Assembly: GCA_039602395.1 (NCBI GenBank)
Contig: JBCNJP010000017.1
Location: 7,185,238 to 7,249,237 of the forward strand
Origin: Deinandra increscens subsp. villosa
Lineage: Eukaryota; Streptophyta; Magnoliopsida; Asterales; Asteraceae
Direction: 5' to 3'
DNA length: 64,000 nt
Part shown: positions 49,075-60,700 of the stretch, in pieces
Layout: each line of letters begins with the position of its first letter
Numbering within the stretch: position 1 is the first letter of the stretch
Notes under the pieces: generated by a model
Database searches by the model: none
The model's input: the letters and a program-made list of their open reading frames with translations, nothing else
What the model was told of the DNA's origin: nothing
Program-made: the position numbers and the translations under genes

Positions 49075-49364
49075 GATCCCTCAGAGAACGCAAAATAAAA
49101 CTATCGCAAAATTTGAATGTCGTTTACGAGATCTGAATCTCTTAATGAATTAATATATATCGCAAAGGATATTCTACGTAAATATATGAGGAAGATAAAT
49201 GCTTCCGGATTATTAGCGCGCATGAAATCACACATGAATATCATTTAAACATGTAAAATGAAGGAAAAGCCCATCCACGTAAAACTTAAAACATTCCACG
49301 TGTCGGCCTCCCCTTCCTTCGCACGCTTCGCACGGAAAAAAGCCTTTGTATTTGAACTTTCACC

Positions 49365-49406
49365 TATATATATATATACAAAAGAAAAAGTTCTCATTTG
49401 AACCTA

Positions 49407-49473
<67 letters not shown>

Positions 49474-49631
49474 GGGAGGATCATTTGAGAACCATTCTGA
49501 GCCACATGTTATATATAAGGAAATCCTCCCATGAATTTGAATGCTTCCCCCTTGAAAATTAGTGGCACAGAATGGTTTTCAAAAGAAAAAAGTTCTCATT
49601 TGAACCTAACTCTCTCTCTCTCTCTCTCTCT

Positions 49632-49685
<54 letters not shown>

Positions 49686-50054
49686 TCAGGTTCAAATGAG
49701 AACTACTTTTTGTGAGAACTTTTGAGAACTAAATCTCAACCACTAATTTCAGGTGGGGACCATTATAATTCATGAGGGGTTTTCCATATATATGAACTAG
49801 TGGCTGTGATTAGTTCTTTTTAATTTTCAAACCCATTTGGTTCTCAAATGATTATCTCTCTGTATATATAATATATATATATATAATATATACATATATA
49901 AGGATATATATATATATATATATAAGGTTATATGTCATTAAATAAAATATGAATAGTTTTATGATACCATTAAGTAGATAAGTACAAATTGTTTTTCTTT
50001 AATCCATTTTGACACGACATGTTTTACTCAACCCGTTTAACCCGACTTGATCTT
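49365..50054. mobile_element. Microsatellites and MITE remnants
   Basis: (TA)n at about 49411-49471 and 49636-49682, a (CT)n run at 49612-49633, and AT-rich tract near 49865-49925. Between them lie MITE pieces with caggttcaaatgagaac and its inverse gttctcatttgaacct at 49390, 49592 and 49687. No gene. Confidence 0.6.
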
Positions 50055-50059
50055 GTGGC

Positions 50060-50205
50060 TGAAGGAATTCAGAATTGTATTGATTGCCTTGAAAGGATTA
50101 CATCGATCAAAATAAATAGGAAAACACTCCTCTAAAATAGGAGGAGATAACAAAACAAATCAATTCAAATATTTTCCTATCTAAACATAATATTATCCAC
50201 TAATA
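50060..50205 (-). repeat. 3' LTR of Copia element
   Basis: 146 bp, bordered inside by the purine tract and outside by gtggc. Confidence 0.93.
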
Positions 50206-50212
50206 TTCCCCC

Positions 50213-53200
50213 TCAGTGAGAACGTAAAGAAGAAGACACGTTCAAGCTGGATCGAAATGAATCAAACAGATAGCGGGGCAGTCCTTTGGTAAAAATATCC
50301 GCATACTGATAGGGAGACGGAATATGAAGAACACGAATATGACCAATCTGAACTTTTTCGCGAACGAAATGGATGTCCATCTCCACATGCTTAGTGCGTT
50401 GATGCTGAACAGGATTACCGGACAGATACACGGCAGAAACATTGTCACAATAAACAATAGTGGCTTTAGTCACGGGTACCTGCAATTCAATGAGCAAATG
50501 GCGCACCCAAGTAGCTTCAGCGACGGCATTGGCCACGCCCCGATACTCTGCCTCAGCGCTGGATCGAGATATAGTTGGCTGTCGTTTAGCCGACCACGAA
50601 ATGAGATTTTGGCCCATGAAGATGCTGTAACCCGAAGTGGACCTGCGAGTGTCGGGACAGCCACCCCAATCGGCATCTGAATAGGCTACCAGAGACATGT
50701 TAGGCGACTTATGAAGACGAAGGCCCAAATCAATAGTCCCATGGAGGTAGCGAAGAACCCGTTTCAAAAACACCATGTGTGATTCCCTAGGAGCGTGCAT
50801 GAATAGACAAATTTGTTGCACAGCATACGTCAGATCGGGTCTAGTAAGGGTTAAGTACTGTAATGCTCCAGCAAGGCTACGATAAAAAGACCCGTCTGGA
50901 AGAAGCGCCCCATCCGTGGCACTCAACTTATTACTTGTATCCACTGGGGTGAGACAAGGTTTGCACATGGTCATATTGGCACGGTGTAAAATATCACGTG
51001 CATATTGAGCTTGACCAAGAAAAAGAGAGTGAGCATCCCTAGAAACGGTGACCCCCAAGAAATGATGTAGCGGGCCCATGTCGGTCATAGCAAACTCATT
51101 GGACAGCTTGGCTATGACCAGACTGAGAAGCTGCGGATGGCTGGCCGTGAGAACAATGTCGTCCACATAAAGCAATAAATAAGCAATTTGTTCCCCTTGT
51201 CTATAAATAAATAATGAGGTGTCACAGATGCTGTTTCGAAACCCAAGTGAAGTGATAAAGCTGGAAAACCTGGAGTACCAAGCCCGTGGAGCTTGTTTGA
51301 GACCGTAAAGAGACTTCCGTAACCTGCAAACATGATTAGGATATGATGGATGAACAAAGCCCGCCGGTTGGTGCATAAAGACGGTTTCGTCAAGATTGCC
51401 GTGTAGAAATGCGTTTTTGACATCCATTTGATGGATCGGCCAATCTCGAGAAACAACTATAGATAACACCGTACGAATCGTGGCTGGTTTAACAACAGGG
51501 CTAAATGTTTCCATGCAATCTATACCCACAGTCTGAGATTTCCCGTTACATACCAACCAAGCCTTGTACCTGTCTAAAGATTCATCTGCCTTGAACTTGT
51601 GATGGAATAACCATATAGATCGTATCACTGGTCGATCATGTGGACGAGGAACCAGTTCCCATGTGTTATTAACCTGCAAAGCACTAAATTCATCTTTCAT
51701 GGCCTGTAACCAGTTAGGATCAGTCAAGGCTTTTATGTGGGAGGTGGGTACCGGAGATATGTTAGCGGAAGTGGCGAAAAGATATCGAGGGTTGGGTTTG
51801 GTGACGCCATCCTTAGCCCTTGTTTGCATTGGATGGGCGTTGGTGGGTGGAATAGGGGTAGGAGGCTGGTTCGACGAGGGGTCAGAAAGGGACGTGAGGG
51901 AGGGCTGGTCGGGTTGGGAGATGTTGTTTGTTGGGCCTGGGTGAGTAGGTGAAGGGGATGGGCCGGTAGTGGGGGTATGTGGGCCGGTAGAGGGTGTGTG
52001 TGGGCTGGGAGGAGGAGGTTGCGTAGGGGATGGAGGAGGCGATGGAGTGGTCTGTTGGGCCATGGGAATCGAATTGGTGAAGGACACATTGTCAAAAGAG
52101 AATGTGTCATCATCAAGTAATTGGTAAGAGGATTTATCAATGGGTGTGTTGAAAGGGAAGGTGCCTTCGTCAAAATTGACGTGACGAGAAATATGGACAC
52201 GCCCAGTGGTCGGATCCAAGCACCTATACCCACGAAAATCCGCGGGATAACCGAGAAACACACACCGGGTTGATCGAGGGGAAAGTTTATGTGGTTGGGT
52301 GGCCGACATGTTGGGATAACAGGCGCACCCAAACACACGAAGATGATCATATGTTGGGTGCCGGCGATATAGGGCAAAGGCGGGTGTGAGAAAATTGAGT
52401 TTTTTTTAGGGCAAGATGTTGTGAAGGTAGGCGGCCGTGTGGAGTGCTTCCACCCAAAATGTGGATGGAAGACGGGAATGGATGAGAAGGGCCCGTATTA
52501 TATCATTCAAGCGGCGAATCATACGTTCCGATTTCCCATTTTGTTGGGATATTTGGGGACATGAAAACCGGAACACGAGCCCATTTTGGTTAGAAAAATT
52601 TTTGAAGTTGTGGTTATCAAATTCTCCCCCTAGATCACATTGAAAGGTTTTTATATTGGTATTGAATTGGGTTTGAATTAGTTTGAAAAATTTTGTGAAT
52701 TGAGTATATGTTTCAGATTTGTATTTCAATGGATATACCCAAACAAAATTTGTGAAATTATCGATTAGCACCATGTAGTACTTGTAGCTAGAATTACTAA
52801 GGACCGACGAGGTCCATAAGTCACAATGAAATAAATCAAAAGCCATAAAAGTACTAGAGACAGAATCAGCAAAAGGTAAACGTTTGTTGTTCGAAACTTG
52901 ACATGAATTACATAGAGAAGAATCGACAACTTTATTAAATTTTAGAGATGCAAAACGACTGATAGAGTGTAACACGTTCGCTCCGGGGTGCCCGAGACGA
53001 TCGTGCCATGGTGCTGAAGCGGAAGAAGTGAGCAAGGCGGTTGGAGGTTGAGTGAACGGGTACAGGTCTCCGGTACTATTGTGGCGGGAAAGCAGGTGTC
53101 CATCCTTGAGGTCCTTCAAAGAAAAACCAAAAGGGTCAAATTCAACAGAAACTTGATTATCTATGGTGAATTTGCGGACATAAATTATATCTTTTATAAC

Positions 53201-54592
53201 CTTAGGTGAGTGGATTATTTGATTTAGGTTATAAGTTTTATTATGAGTGGTATAAAAGCCATTGCCCGACCCATTAACCGGTAGTAACTGACCATTGCCA
53301 ACAAAAATAGGCTGAACAGGTAATAAAATGGGAACTTTAATTTTACCTGGATCGGAAGTAATATGAGAGGACGCACCTGTATCCATAATCCAAGGTTGAT
53401 CATTAGTATTTCGATGCACAGTGGTCATAGCAGTACCTATGTCATTTGGATTTAGAGCATTGAGACCGGACTGTTGAGCATAACCGAAGCTGCCATAACC
53501 TGTTGCAGGACCAAACATAGTGGGCTGCTGAGTAAGGATATGGGCCTGTTGTGGAGACATTTGGGCTTGCTGAGATGGGAAAGGACTTGGTGGGGGTGTC
53601 CAAGGCACAAGTTGGGGCGGTGGCATGTGTTGCACGTGGCCCACCCGATAGTATGTGGTCCCACCAGGGGCTATTCCCCCTTGCTGATAAGTAGGTTGAG
53701 TCCAAGAACCCGCCGCTACCCCACTGTTCCTGCCGCTGCCTCTTCCGGAGCTCCGATTGAAACGACCACCACGTCCCCTGGCATCCTTAGCCGGATCGTA
53801 ATTGTTCCCACGATATCCGTTCGGATATGGGGAACGTTGACTGTCGCTGTGATTAGAAGGGGCGGAGTTCCGCTGTTCTTGTTGAGCCGAGGAAGACGAA
53901 GACGAACCAGGGTGAAGGAGAACCGAATCACGGTTGGAGGTAGACCGGGCGGCTTGCCGCTGTTGTTCCGCTTCAACCATCCCACGCGCCTCGTCCCACG
54001 GGGGACAACGGTGATTGATTATCGCGCCGATGGTGTCGTATTCCACCGGTAAGCCCCGCACCATTTGTATGACAAGCCGGCTTTCAGAGACCGGCTGCCC
54101 GACGTCGGCGAGTTGATTTGCGAGGTCTTTCAGATTTTGGCAATATTCATCGAATGACGCGGCGGCGGTGAGTGTAGTATTGGTGAATTTTTGTTCCAAT
54201 GTAGCGGCACGAGCGTTTTTATTGTTCAAGAACACTTCTGAGATCTGCACCCAGGCAGCCCGCGCTGTGGTATCGTCGACCAAAATCCGTCGGAGAACAT
54301 CATCCGAAATGGTACTGTAAAGCCACTGGAGAACCAGGGAATCCAGTTCAAGCCATTCGTCGTACTTTGGATCGTCCTTGGCGGGTGCGGGAGTGCCATC
54401 GATGTGGTGGGTGACTTTGTAGATTCTTAGATGGTTTTTGAAAAGCTTGACCCATGTAGAGTAGGGGGTCTTTTTGCCATCTAGGGTTCGGACCTTGAGA
54501 CTGACAATGGAGACAGTAAAGGCCGGGTGAAGAGTAGATTTTTCTGGTGTTTGGTGTGAGCCGGAAGGCTTGTCGCCGGCTGTTTCTACCAT
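50213..54592 (-). pseudogene. Copia gag-pol polyprotein with one in-frame stop
   Basis: One frame from ATG 54592 to 50213, 1459 sense codons, interrupted only by TAA at 52406-52408 (within integrase, after AYLHNILP; reading continues KKLNFLTPAFALYRRHPTYD). Gag (about 1-240) is of the UBN2/DUF4219 kind, followed by an Arg/Gly-rich stretch (RGRGGRFNRSSGRGSG) where a CCHC knuckle would be expected. Protease DTGASSH near residue 400; GAG-pre-integrase H...H...C..C (DRLGHPG, LCNSCQ); integrase core with FHCDLW, QCDLGGEF and NGKSERM (D, D, E); reverse transcriptase with QMDVKNAFLHG and YVDD; RNase H with YSDADWGGC, SSAEAEYRG and HVEMDIHFVRE. All key residues are present. Loss by one nonsense codon only. 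Confidence 0.93.
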
Positions 54593-54646
54593 GGCGATGG
54601 AGATATGGAAGGAAAAAAAAAGGCTAACCTAAAGCTCTGATTACCA

Positions 54647-54792
54647 TGAAGGAATTCAGAATTGTATTGATTGCCTTGAAAGGATTACATCGATCAAAAT
54701 AAATAGGAAAACACTCCTCTAAAATAGGAGGAGATAACAAAAGAAATCAATTCAAATATTTTCCTATCTAAACATAATATTATCCACTAATA
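54647..54792 (-). repeat. 5' LTR of Copia element
   Basis: 146 bp; on the minus strand it runs tattagtgg to ccttca and is followed by the primer site tggtaatcagagc. Confidence 0.93.
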
Positions 54793-55332
54793 GTGGCATC
54801 TCATGTTTCGCTTTCACTCACGAAAAACTCTGGATCTACCACTGGCGATTAGCGTGTGTCGTCACACGTTATAGTTGGGTATGTGCAGACATACAAAGAA
54901 GTTAAAACGTGATCAAAGACAATGAAAAAATATTGAATATATAAGCTAAATGTTAAAATCAAAACCAAAAACCTCATTAAAAATAAAAAATAAAAAATCT
55001 AAGAAAAAACACTAAAAGAAAAAACGAAAAAAAAATATACCAAACACTAAAGTATTGTAATTCATTCATACGGCTTTGAATTTGCAAATAGTGAGGGAAT
55101 CAAGTTGGTAAACGTACGTATAATATTAAGAAAATAATATTAATAAGCTGAGAATTTAAATGTCTGATTTGAATATAAATAAGATTGTACGGCAAGTTCC
55201 TTGCCGGATACATACATGTACGACACCTCAATAGGCATATAAAATTATAAATAAGCTCATTGGGGTTGCCGGGTTGATATATATTTATCTTATGACATCA
55301 TGAAGTGCTTGCAGCTTGTATTTTATCAAACA

Positions 55333-56023
55333 GGGTCCGGCTATTTAGACATCTCAATATGCAGCGTATTGGGTAATACTCTGCGTATAGGACTAATATG
55401 CAGCGTATTACCCAATACTCTGCGTATAGGTTTCTGGTGATTTTTTTTTATGTTTTGTGTTATTTGTTTTTTGGGTAAAAAGTTATTAAAAACAAAAAAA
55501 AGAAAAATAATAATAAATAAAAACACTCATGAAGGGTGATGTCTTTTTCATCAATAGGTCACCAACAACCCACAAACATTATTTACAAAAAAATATTTAA
55601 ACCAAAAAAAAAAACAAAAAAGTTATGAACATCTGATGTATTTTTTTCCTCATGACCTCCTTTAGTTAAGTTCATAAAAACGTTATGTGAATTTTTTAGA
55701 TCTTTTAAAAATACTTCAATTTTTTTTTTCAATTTAAAACATGCGGTGTTTGAGTGTTTTGTAAAAAAAAAAATTGTAAATAATGTTTGTGGGTTGTTGG
55801 TGACCTATTGATGAAAAAGACATCACCCTCCATGAGTGTTTTTATTTATTTTTATTTTTTGGTTTTTAATAACTTTTTACCCAAAAAACAAATAACACAA
55901 AACATAAAAAAAAAATTCACCAGAAACCTATACGCAGAGTATTGGGTAATACGCTGCATATTAGTCATATACGCAGAGTATTGCCCAATACGCTGCATAT
56001 TGAGATGTCTAAATAGCAGGACC
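55333..56023. mobile_element. Giant hairpin foldback element (691 bp)
   Basis: Arms of about 250 bp from gggtccggctatttagac to its inverse gtctaaatagcaggaccc, around a loop of about 180 bp. Near each end a module (atatgcagcgtatt + gggtaa or acccaa + tactctgcgtata) appears twice, itself partly palindromic. Flanks show at most a short caaac / taaac duplication. The left inverted copy has no such insert. No coding capacity. Confidence 0.85.
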
Positions 56024-56034
56024 CATTAAACATG

Positions 56035-56140
56035 GATAGACCTCAATGGGGAACTATCTTAAACGAGTATTATCACTTTGGAATTATTTTAATTGGGTCC
56101 ACTCTCAAAGAGCATTTTTGATGACACAGGTAGTATAACA
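56035..56140 (-). promoter_or_regulatory. Orphan ZIP-promoter-like segment, inverted copy
   Basis: On the minus strand: aataattccaaagtgataat, ctcgtttaagatagttcccc, attgaggtcta. Partner of 23280-23480. No ZIP exon follows; the foldback element interrupts it. Confidence 0.5.
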
Positions 56141-56220
56141 TACTCATAATAATACATCTATAGTGTTTGATAGATGTAATAATAGTTTTAAAAAAGAACA
56201 AGGTAGTCAACCAAAGTAAC

Positions 56221-57319
56221 TAAGGGCGGACCTAATTGGTGTCCATCGAGTTTACAGGAACCTAGTGACTTACAAATTTTTAGTGTAGATATATATAATA
56301 GTATAATACTAGGAGTGAATCCATATATATATATTAGGAAGTGAATCCCATCAACATAACATTTCTAGATCAACCGGTTCGCGTTGTCTCATTCTAACGG
56401 TTAGGTCCTTGGTTTGATCCTGGGTTTTGTTCCCTTTTTTAATTTTTTTTATTCATTTTTATTTTTTTTCTTAAAACAGATTATAAGCATACGACTTTTA
56501 GGGTTTTTTTAGATCTCAATTTTAGAACAGAACAACACCTCTCTCCACGACTCCACTGCTCAGACTCAGTATCGACCCCTCCCTCCCTTAGCAATATCCG
56601 ACGACCTGCTCAACGGCTCCGACGGCTCAGCTCAGCTCTGACTACCTTATGCTCTTCTCAGGCGACCCCATTGTCCCAGCCGACCAGCCCTCTTCACAGT
56701 CTCAACTCTCAACAAGTAAGTTAAGAAGAAAATTTTTGGTTTTTTCTTAATTGATTTAGGTTCTTAAATAGTTGAATTTGCTCTTAATGATGAATTTTTT
56801 TGTTTGTTCTTTAATCTGATGAACTCATTGATTTAGGTTTTGTTTAGGACTTTTTTAAAACTAATTTGGTTCTTGATTTGTTAAATGTTAATGGATTTGT
56901 AAAATTGTGAATTATGTATAGTGAATATTGAAAGATAATTCATAAGAAAACCATCAAATCTTGAATCGTCATCTTCAAGTAGTAAATACCCAAGAATAGG
57001 TTATGGATACATGAACGATTGTTATCTTTGTTACATTGAAAGGGAGTTCTTTCTACAAGTTCCATTATGTTTCCATCGAAGATGTAATGCAACGATTTCT
57101 AACGATGGAAACTCGTAGGCAACAACTATAGGTAGGTTTTTTCCTAATTTTCATTGACAACGTTTTCTTTAATTATTATAGCGTATATTCATATTGTTAT
57201 AGTTATCAACCTTAACCGACCCGAACCGATCAAACCGAAATTATGATATTTAGTTGTTAGAATCCCGACCACCAAAAAATTAGTGAACCCAGTGAAAAAA
57301 AATCATGAATCCGCCCCTA
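56221..57319. mobile_element. hAT element with captured genic leader (1.1 kb)
   Basis: Ends taagggcggacc and ggatt...ccgccccta style imperfect TIRs. Target duplication aaagtaac / aaaacaac (56213-56220, 57320-57327; two differences). The left inverted copy shows the empty site (ccaaaggaacaaatatc reversed). A tRNA-like box B (ggtttgatcctgg) lies near 56413. A C/T-rich, leader-like stretch (56540-56720) ends at a gtaagt donor, suggesting captured host 5' DNA. No transposase. Confidence 0.8.
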
Positions 57320-57792
57320 AAAACAACAAATATCAATATAGTTTATCTATAATATTATTATAATTTATAAGAAGATAATTTTATATAACTTTAAAAGTTT
57401 AAGTAATTAACTTTTAAAATATATGGTATAATTCTTTAAAGCTAGATGCGTGATAAATAGTCTTATAAATGTCAATTAACTACATTTACTATCTGCGCAT
57501 TGTCACGAAAAAAACGCGGATAGGGCTGACAAAACAGGTCTAATCGTGTTAAAAGACAGACACGACACGACACGATGAACAAAAATACTAAAGAAGAACA
57601 CGAAACGATTAACTAATCATGTCATTTTTTTCAAAACACGAACAAGAACATGTTTATAATCATGTTACGCAAAACGAGTTGTTTTGACACAACTATTATT
57701 ACATGTTAAGTAACAGGACACGACACAAATCATTTAACACGGTGAGATCATCTAATTTAAAGGATACCAAATGTTACAAACCACAATATAAT

Positions 57793-60700
57793 TAGGGGCG
57801 CAACTTATTAAGGGCCCGGCCGGGCCCGGTCCCGTCCCGTTTTTTCGCTCAGAAGTAGCAATTTATACCTATTCGGTCAGAAATTTTTTATATACTTAGC
57901 TCGGTCCTATCTAACTTTTCAATCAAATTTTTTTTTACTAAGTCGGTGCATCTATGATTTAAAAAAAATATTTAATAAAGTCGAAAACTTACAATACTTA
58001 ATACGTTTTAGACCCCAATTAAATAAATTTTTTAAAGAAATTAGTTATAAGTTCACGGGGTTAAATGTAAAATAAGTTAATTAAAGAAAAACTTAGATTT
58101 TTGTGTTCTTTCCAGCCCTTATCGAATAAAAAAACCCAAATTCTCAAAACTTGTTTCCTTAGCACTGTCAAGACTCACTCCTGCGCCTCCATCAGTCCAT
58201 CGGACCTCCACCGCCCTCCACCTCGCACCGTCGACCACCGCCCTCCACCTCGCACCGACGACCACCGCCGGCCACTATGCCTGTTTGCCCTGGTCGCCCG
58301 ACAGGGCCTCTGCGGATCTGCTCACTGCTCTCCTGTCTTCTCCGACCTCCATTCCAAATCTCCAATTCCAAATATGTAAAACTCCAAATTTCATGATATA
58401 TGAGTTCAGTAAACTCCAAATTGATGATATATGAGTTCAATAAACTTCAAATTGATGAGATTCGTGTTTTTATACTTAGATTTTTGTCCATTTATACTTA
58501 GATTTTTGTCAAAATTGATGACTAATGAGATTTCTGTTTTGACCCTATTTCAGTATTTGGATGTATTATGTGTAATGTACAATGTATTCTTAGAAAAATA
58601 GACAACTGAAAATATTGAATATCAATGCTTGTGTTTTGTGCATAATTAGGTTTATATTTGTTGTCTTGATTTAAATTTGGGGAATTAGTGTATTATTGGA
58701 CCAATTGTTATACTTGAATAGTTAAATTGATTGTTGACTTGCTATAATTGTTTTAGATATAATGGGAAAGTCAAAAATCATTCATTCTTTTTTCAAAATA
58801 AAGAAATCAAAGGATGAAGAAACTCACAATGAGAATCAAGATAGTAAACGTCAAAAAGCAACGACAAGTGAGCCACAAACTTAAGAACAAGAAGTGCAAT
58901 CCCAAGAACAAGAACATGAAAATCAACAAGAGCCTCTGGTTAATGAAGTGGATCCTAACAAGCTCGAAAGAGATCCGGCAAAACGAAAACCAATGTGGGA
59001 AGCATCCGGTTAATTTAAGAGAAGAAGTTAGACGGGCTTATCTTTCTTCTTTAGGTCCTTACCAAATACAACTTGAAGAATATGAAAATAAAGGTTCAGA
59101 AAATCATACTCGGAGGTTTCAATATAATTGGTTTGGTTTTTATAAAAGTTGGTTAGAATATTCTCCAACAACACATTCTTCTTATTGTTTTTGTTATCTA
59201 TTTAGTGATAAACCTGGAGCTAGCTACGGTCATGATGCTTTCACTGTTAAAGGACTTGACAGTTGGAAAAGAGTTGGTGGGAAAAAGTGTGCATTCTTGA
59301 AACACCTTTCTACTTCACGGCATAAAAATGCCTTGTTATATAGTGAAAACTTGTTGAACCAAGAAGCACACGTTGAAAATATTTTACTGAAACAAAATGA
59401 GGAGCAAAAAAAGAAGATCCGTTTAAGGTTAAAAGCTAGTGTTGATGTTGTTCTTTGGTTGACATTTCAAGTGTGTGCTTTAAGAGGGCATGATGAATCT
59501 AAAAGCTCAAAAAATCGAGGTAACTTTCTTGATCTACTAGAACTTCTAGGATCTTATAATGATGAACTTTCAAAAGTTATATTAGGGAATGCTCCTTACA
59601 ATGCGAAATATACTTCTAGTAATATTCAAAAAGAGATTCTAAGTATTATTGCCATTAAGGTTCGAAAGTATATTCGTAGTGAAGTGGGAGATTCATACTT
59701 TTGTTTCATGGTTGATGAGTCTCGAGATGAGGCGAAAAATTAGCAGATGGCCATAGTTTTGAGGCTTGTTGAAGCAGAAGGGATGATACAAGAAAGATTA
59801 ATGGATTTGGTTCATGTTAAGGATACTTTATCAGCAACCCTGAAAGAAAGTTTATGGAAAGTATTATTGCAATATCAGTTTCATGTTTATAAAATCCGTG
59901 GTCAAGGTTATGATGGTGCTAGCAATATGAGAGGGGAATGGAACGGACTGAAGGCTCTTGTTCTTAATGATGTGCCTTCTACGTATTACGTTCACTGCTT
60001 TGCACACAGGTAAATTACTTGTTTATTTTTCTTTCTTTTTTTGCTTTGACTAAAATACTCTTATGTTCACAGGTTACAACTTGCATTGGTTGGTGCTTCA
60101 AAGGATGTTGTTCCAGTAAACTAGTTCTTTGTAAACCTAGTTTTTGTAATTAATGTGGTTTGTGCTTCTAGTAAGCGTCACGACGAGTTACAAAAGCAAA
60201 AGAATGACGAGGTTAAAAGGTTATTAGAAATGGGTGAAATCAGTCTAGGAAAAGGGCTGAAACAAGTTGGGACATTAAGAAGAGCTGGTGATACTCGTTG
60301 GGGTTCTCACTTCAACTCTGTTTGCAGTCTGATTGATATGTTTGCTACCACTACTATTGTCCTTGAGGGAATAATGGATGACTCACAACATGCTACTTCT
60401 ACTCAACGTGATGATGCTGATGCAGCTTATAATTACATGCAATCATATGAGTTTATCTTTATTCTTCACTTGATAAAAGAGGTCATGGGAAAAACTGAAA
60501 CGCTTTCTCTACAACTCCAAAAGAAATCCCAAGATATCCTTAATGCTATGGATCGAGTTAGTTTCTTCAACGAAGGTTGATCTAAATGATTTCAAAAACA
60601 ATGGATGAGATTCTTTTCTTAAAGAAGTTACTTATTTTTGTGCTAAGCATAAAATAGATATGCTGGACATGAATGCTCAATATACTATTTCTCGGTATCG

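Larger units (their letters stand above)
43851..49364 (-). mobile_element. FAR1-type Mutator-like element (5.5 kb) with two accessory ORFs
   Basis: Imperfect TIRs of about 50 bp: the left reads GAAAGTT, then ATACAAAGG and CGTGCGAAGCATGCGAAGG; the right end reads inwards GAAAGTT, ATACAAAGG, CGTGCGAAGCGTGCGAAGG. Both ends abut (TA)n microsatellites, so the target duplication cannot be read. Contents from left: subterminal tandem repeats (period about 112 bp, 44105-44335), ORF A (minus), ORF B (plus), FAR1-type transposase gene (minus), a tandem repeat of about 81 bp (48842-49003) in its first intron. About three dozen ACGCA words lie in non-coding parts, all on the plus strand. Confidence 0.85.
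50060..54792 (-). mobile_element. Copia LTR retrotransposon, near-intact, short LTRs
   Basis: 4.7 kb on the minus strand. LTRs of 146 bp at 50060-50205 and 54647-54792 differ by one base that I can see (acaaaaCaaatc / acaaaaGaaatc). Target duplication gtggc at 50055-50059 and 54793-54797. PBS after the 5' LTR: tggtaatcagagc, one base longer than the initiator-Met match. The polypurine tract gagggggaa borders the 3' LTR. One polyprotein frame with a single stop lies between. The near-identical LTRs indicate a recent insertion. Confidence 0.95.
54840..57370. repeat. Right member of second inverted pair
   Basis: Reverse match to 22790-24270, split by a foldback element (55333-56023) and a hAT element (56221-57319). 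The ZIP-promoter-like piece lies at about 56035-56140 on the minus strand. The left end of homology is cut close to the Copia insertion. Confidence 0.88.

Noticed and set aside
51663..51952. Plus-strand ORFs within the Copia pol region
   Set aside because: Antisense shadows of the polyprotein's Pro/Ser-rich linker; the minus frame holds all conserved domains.
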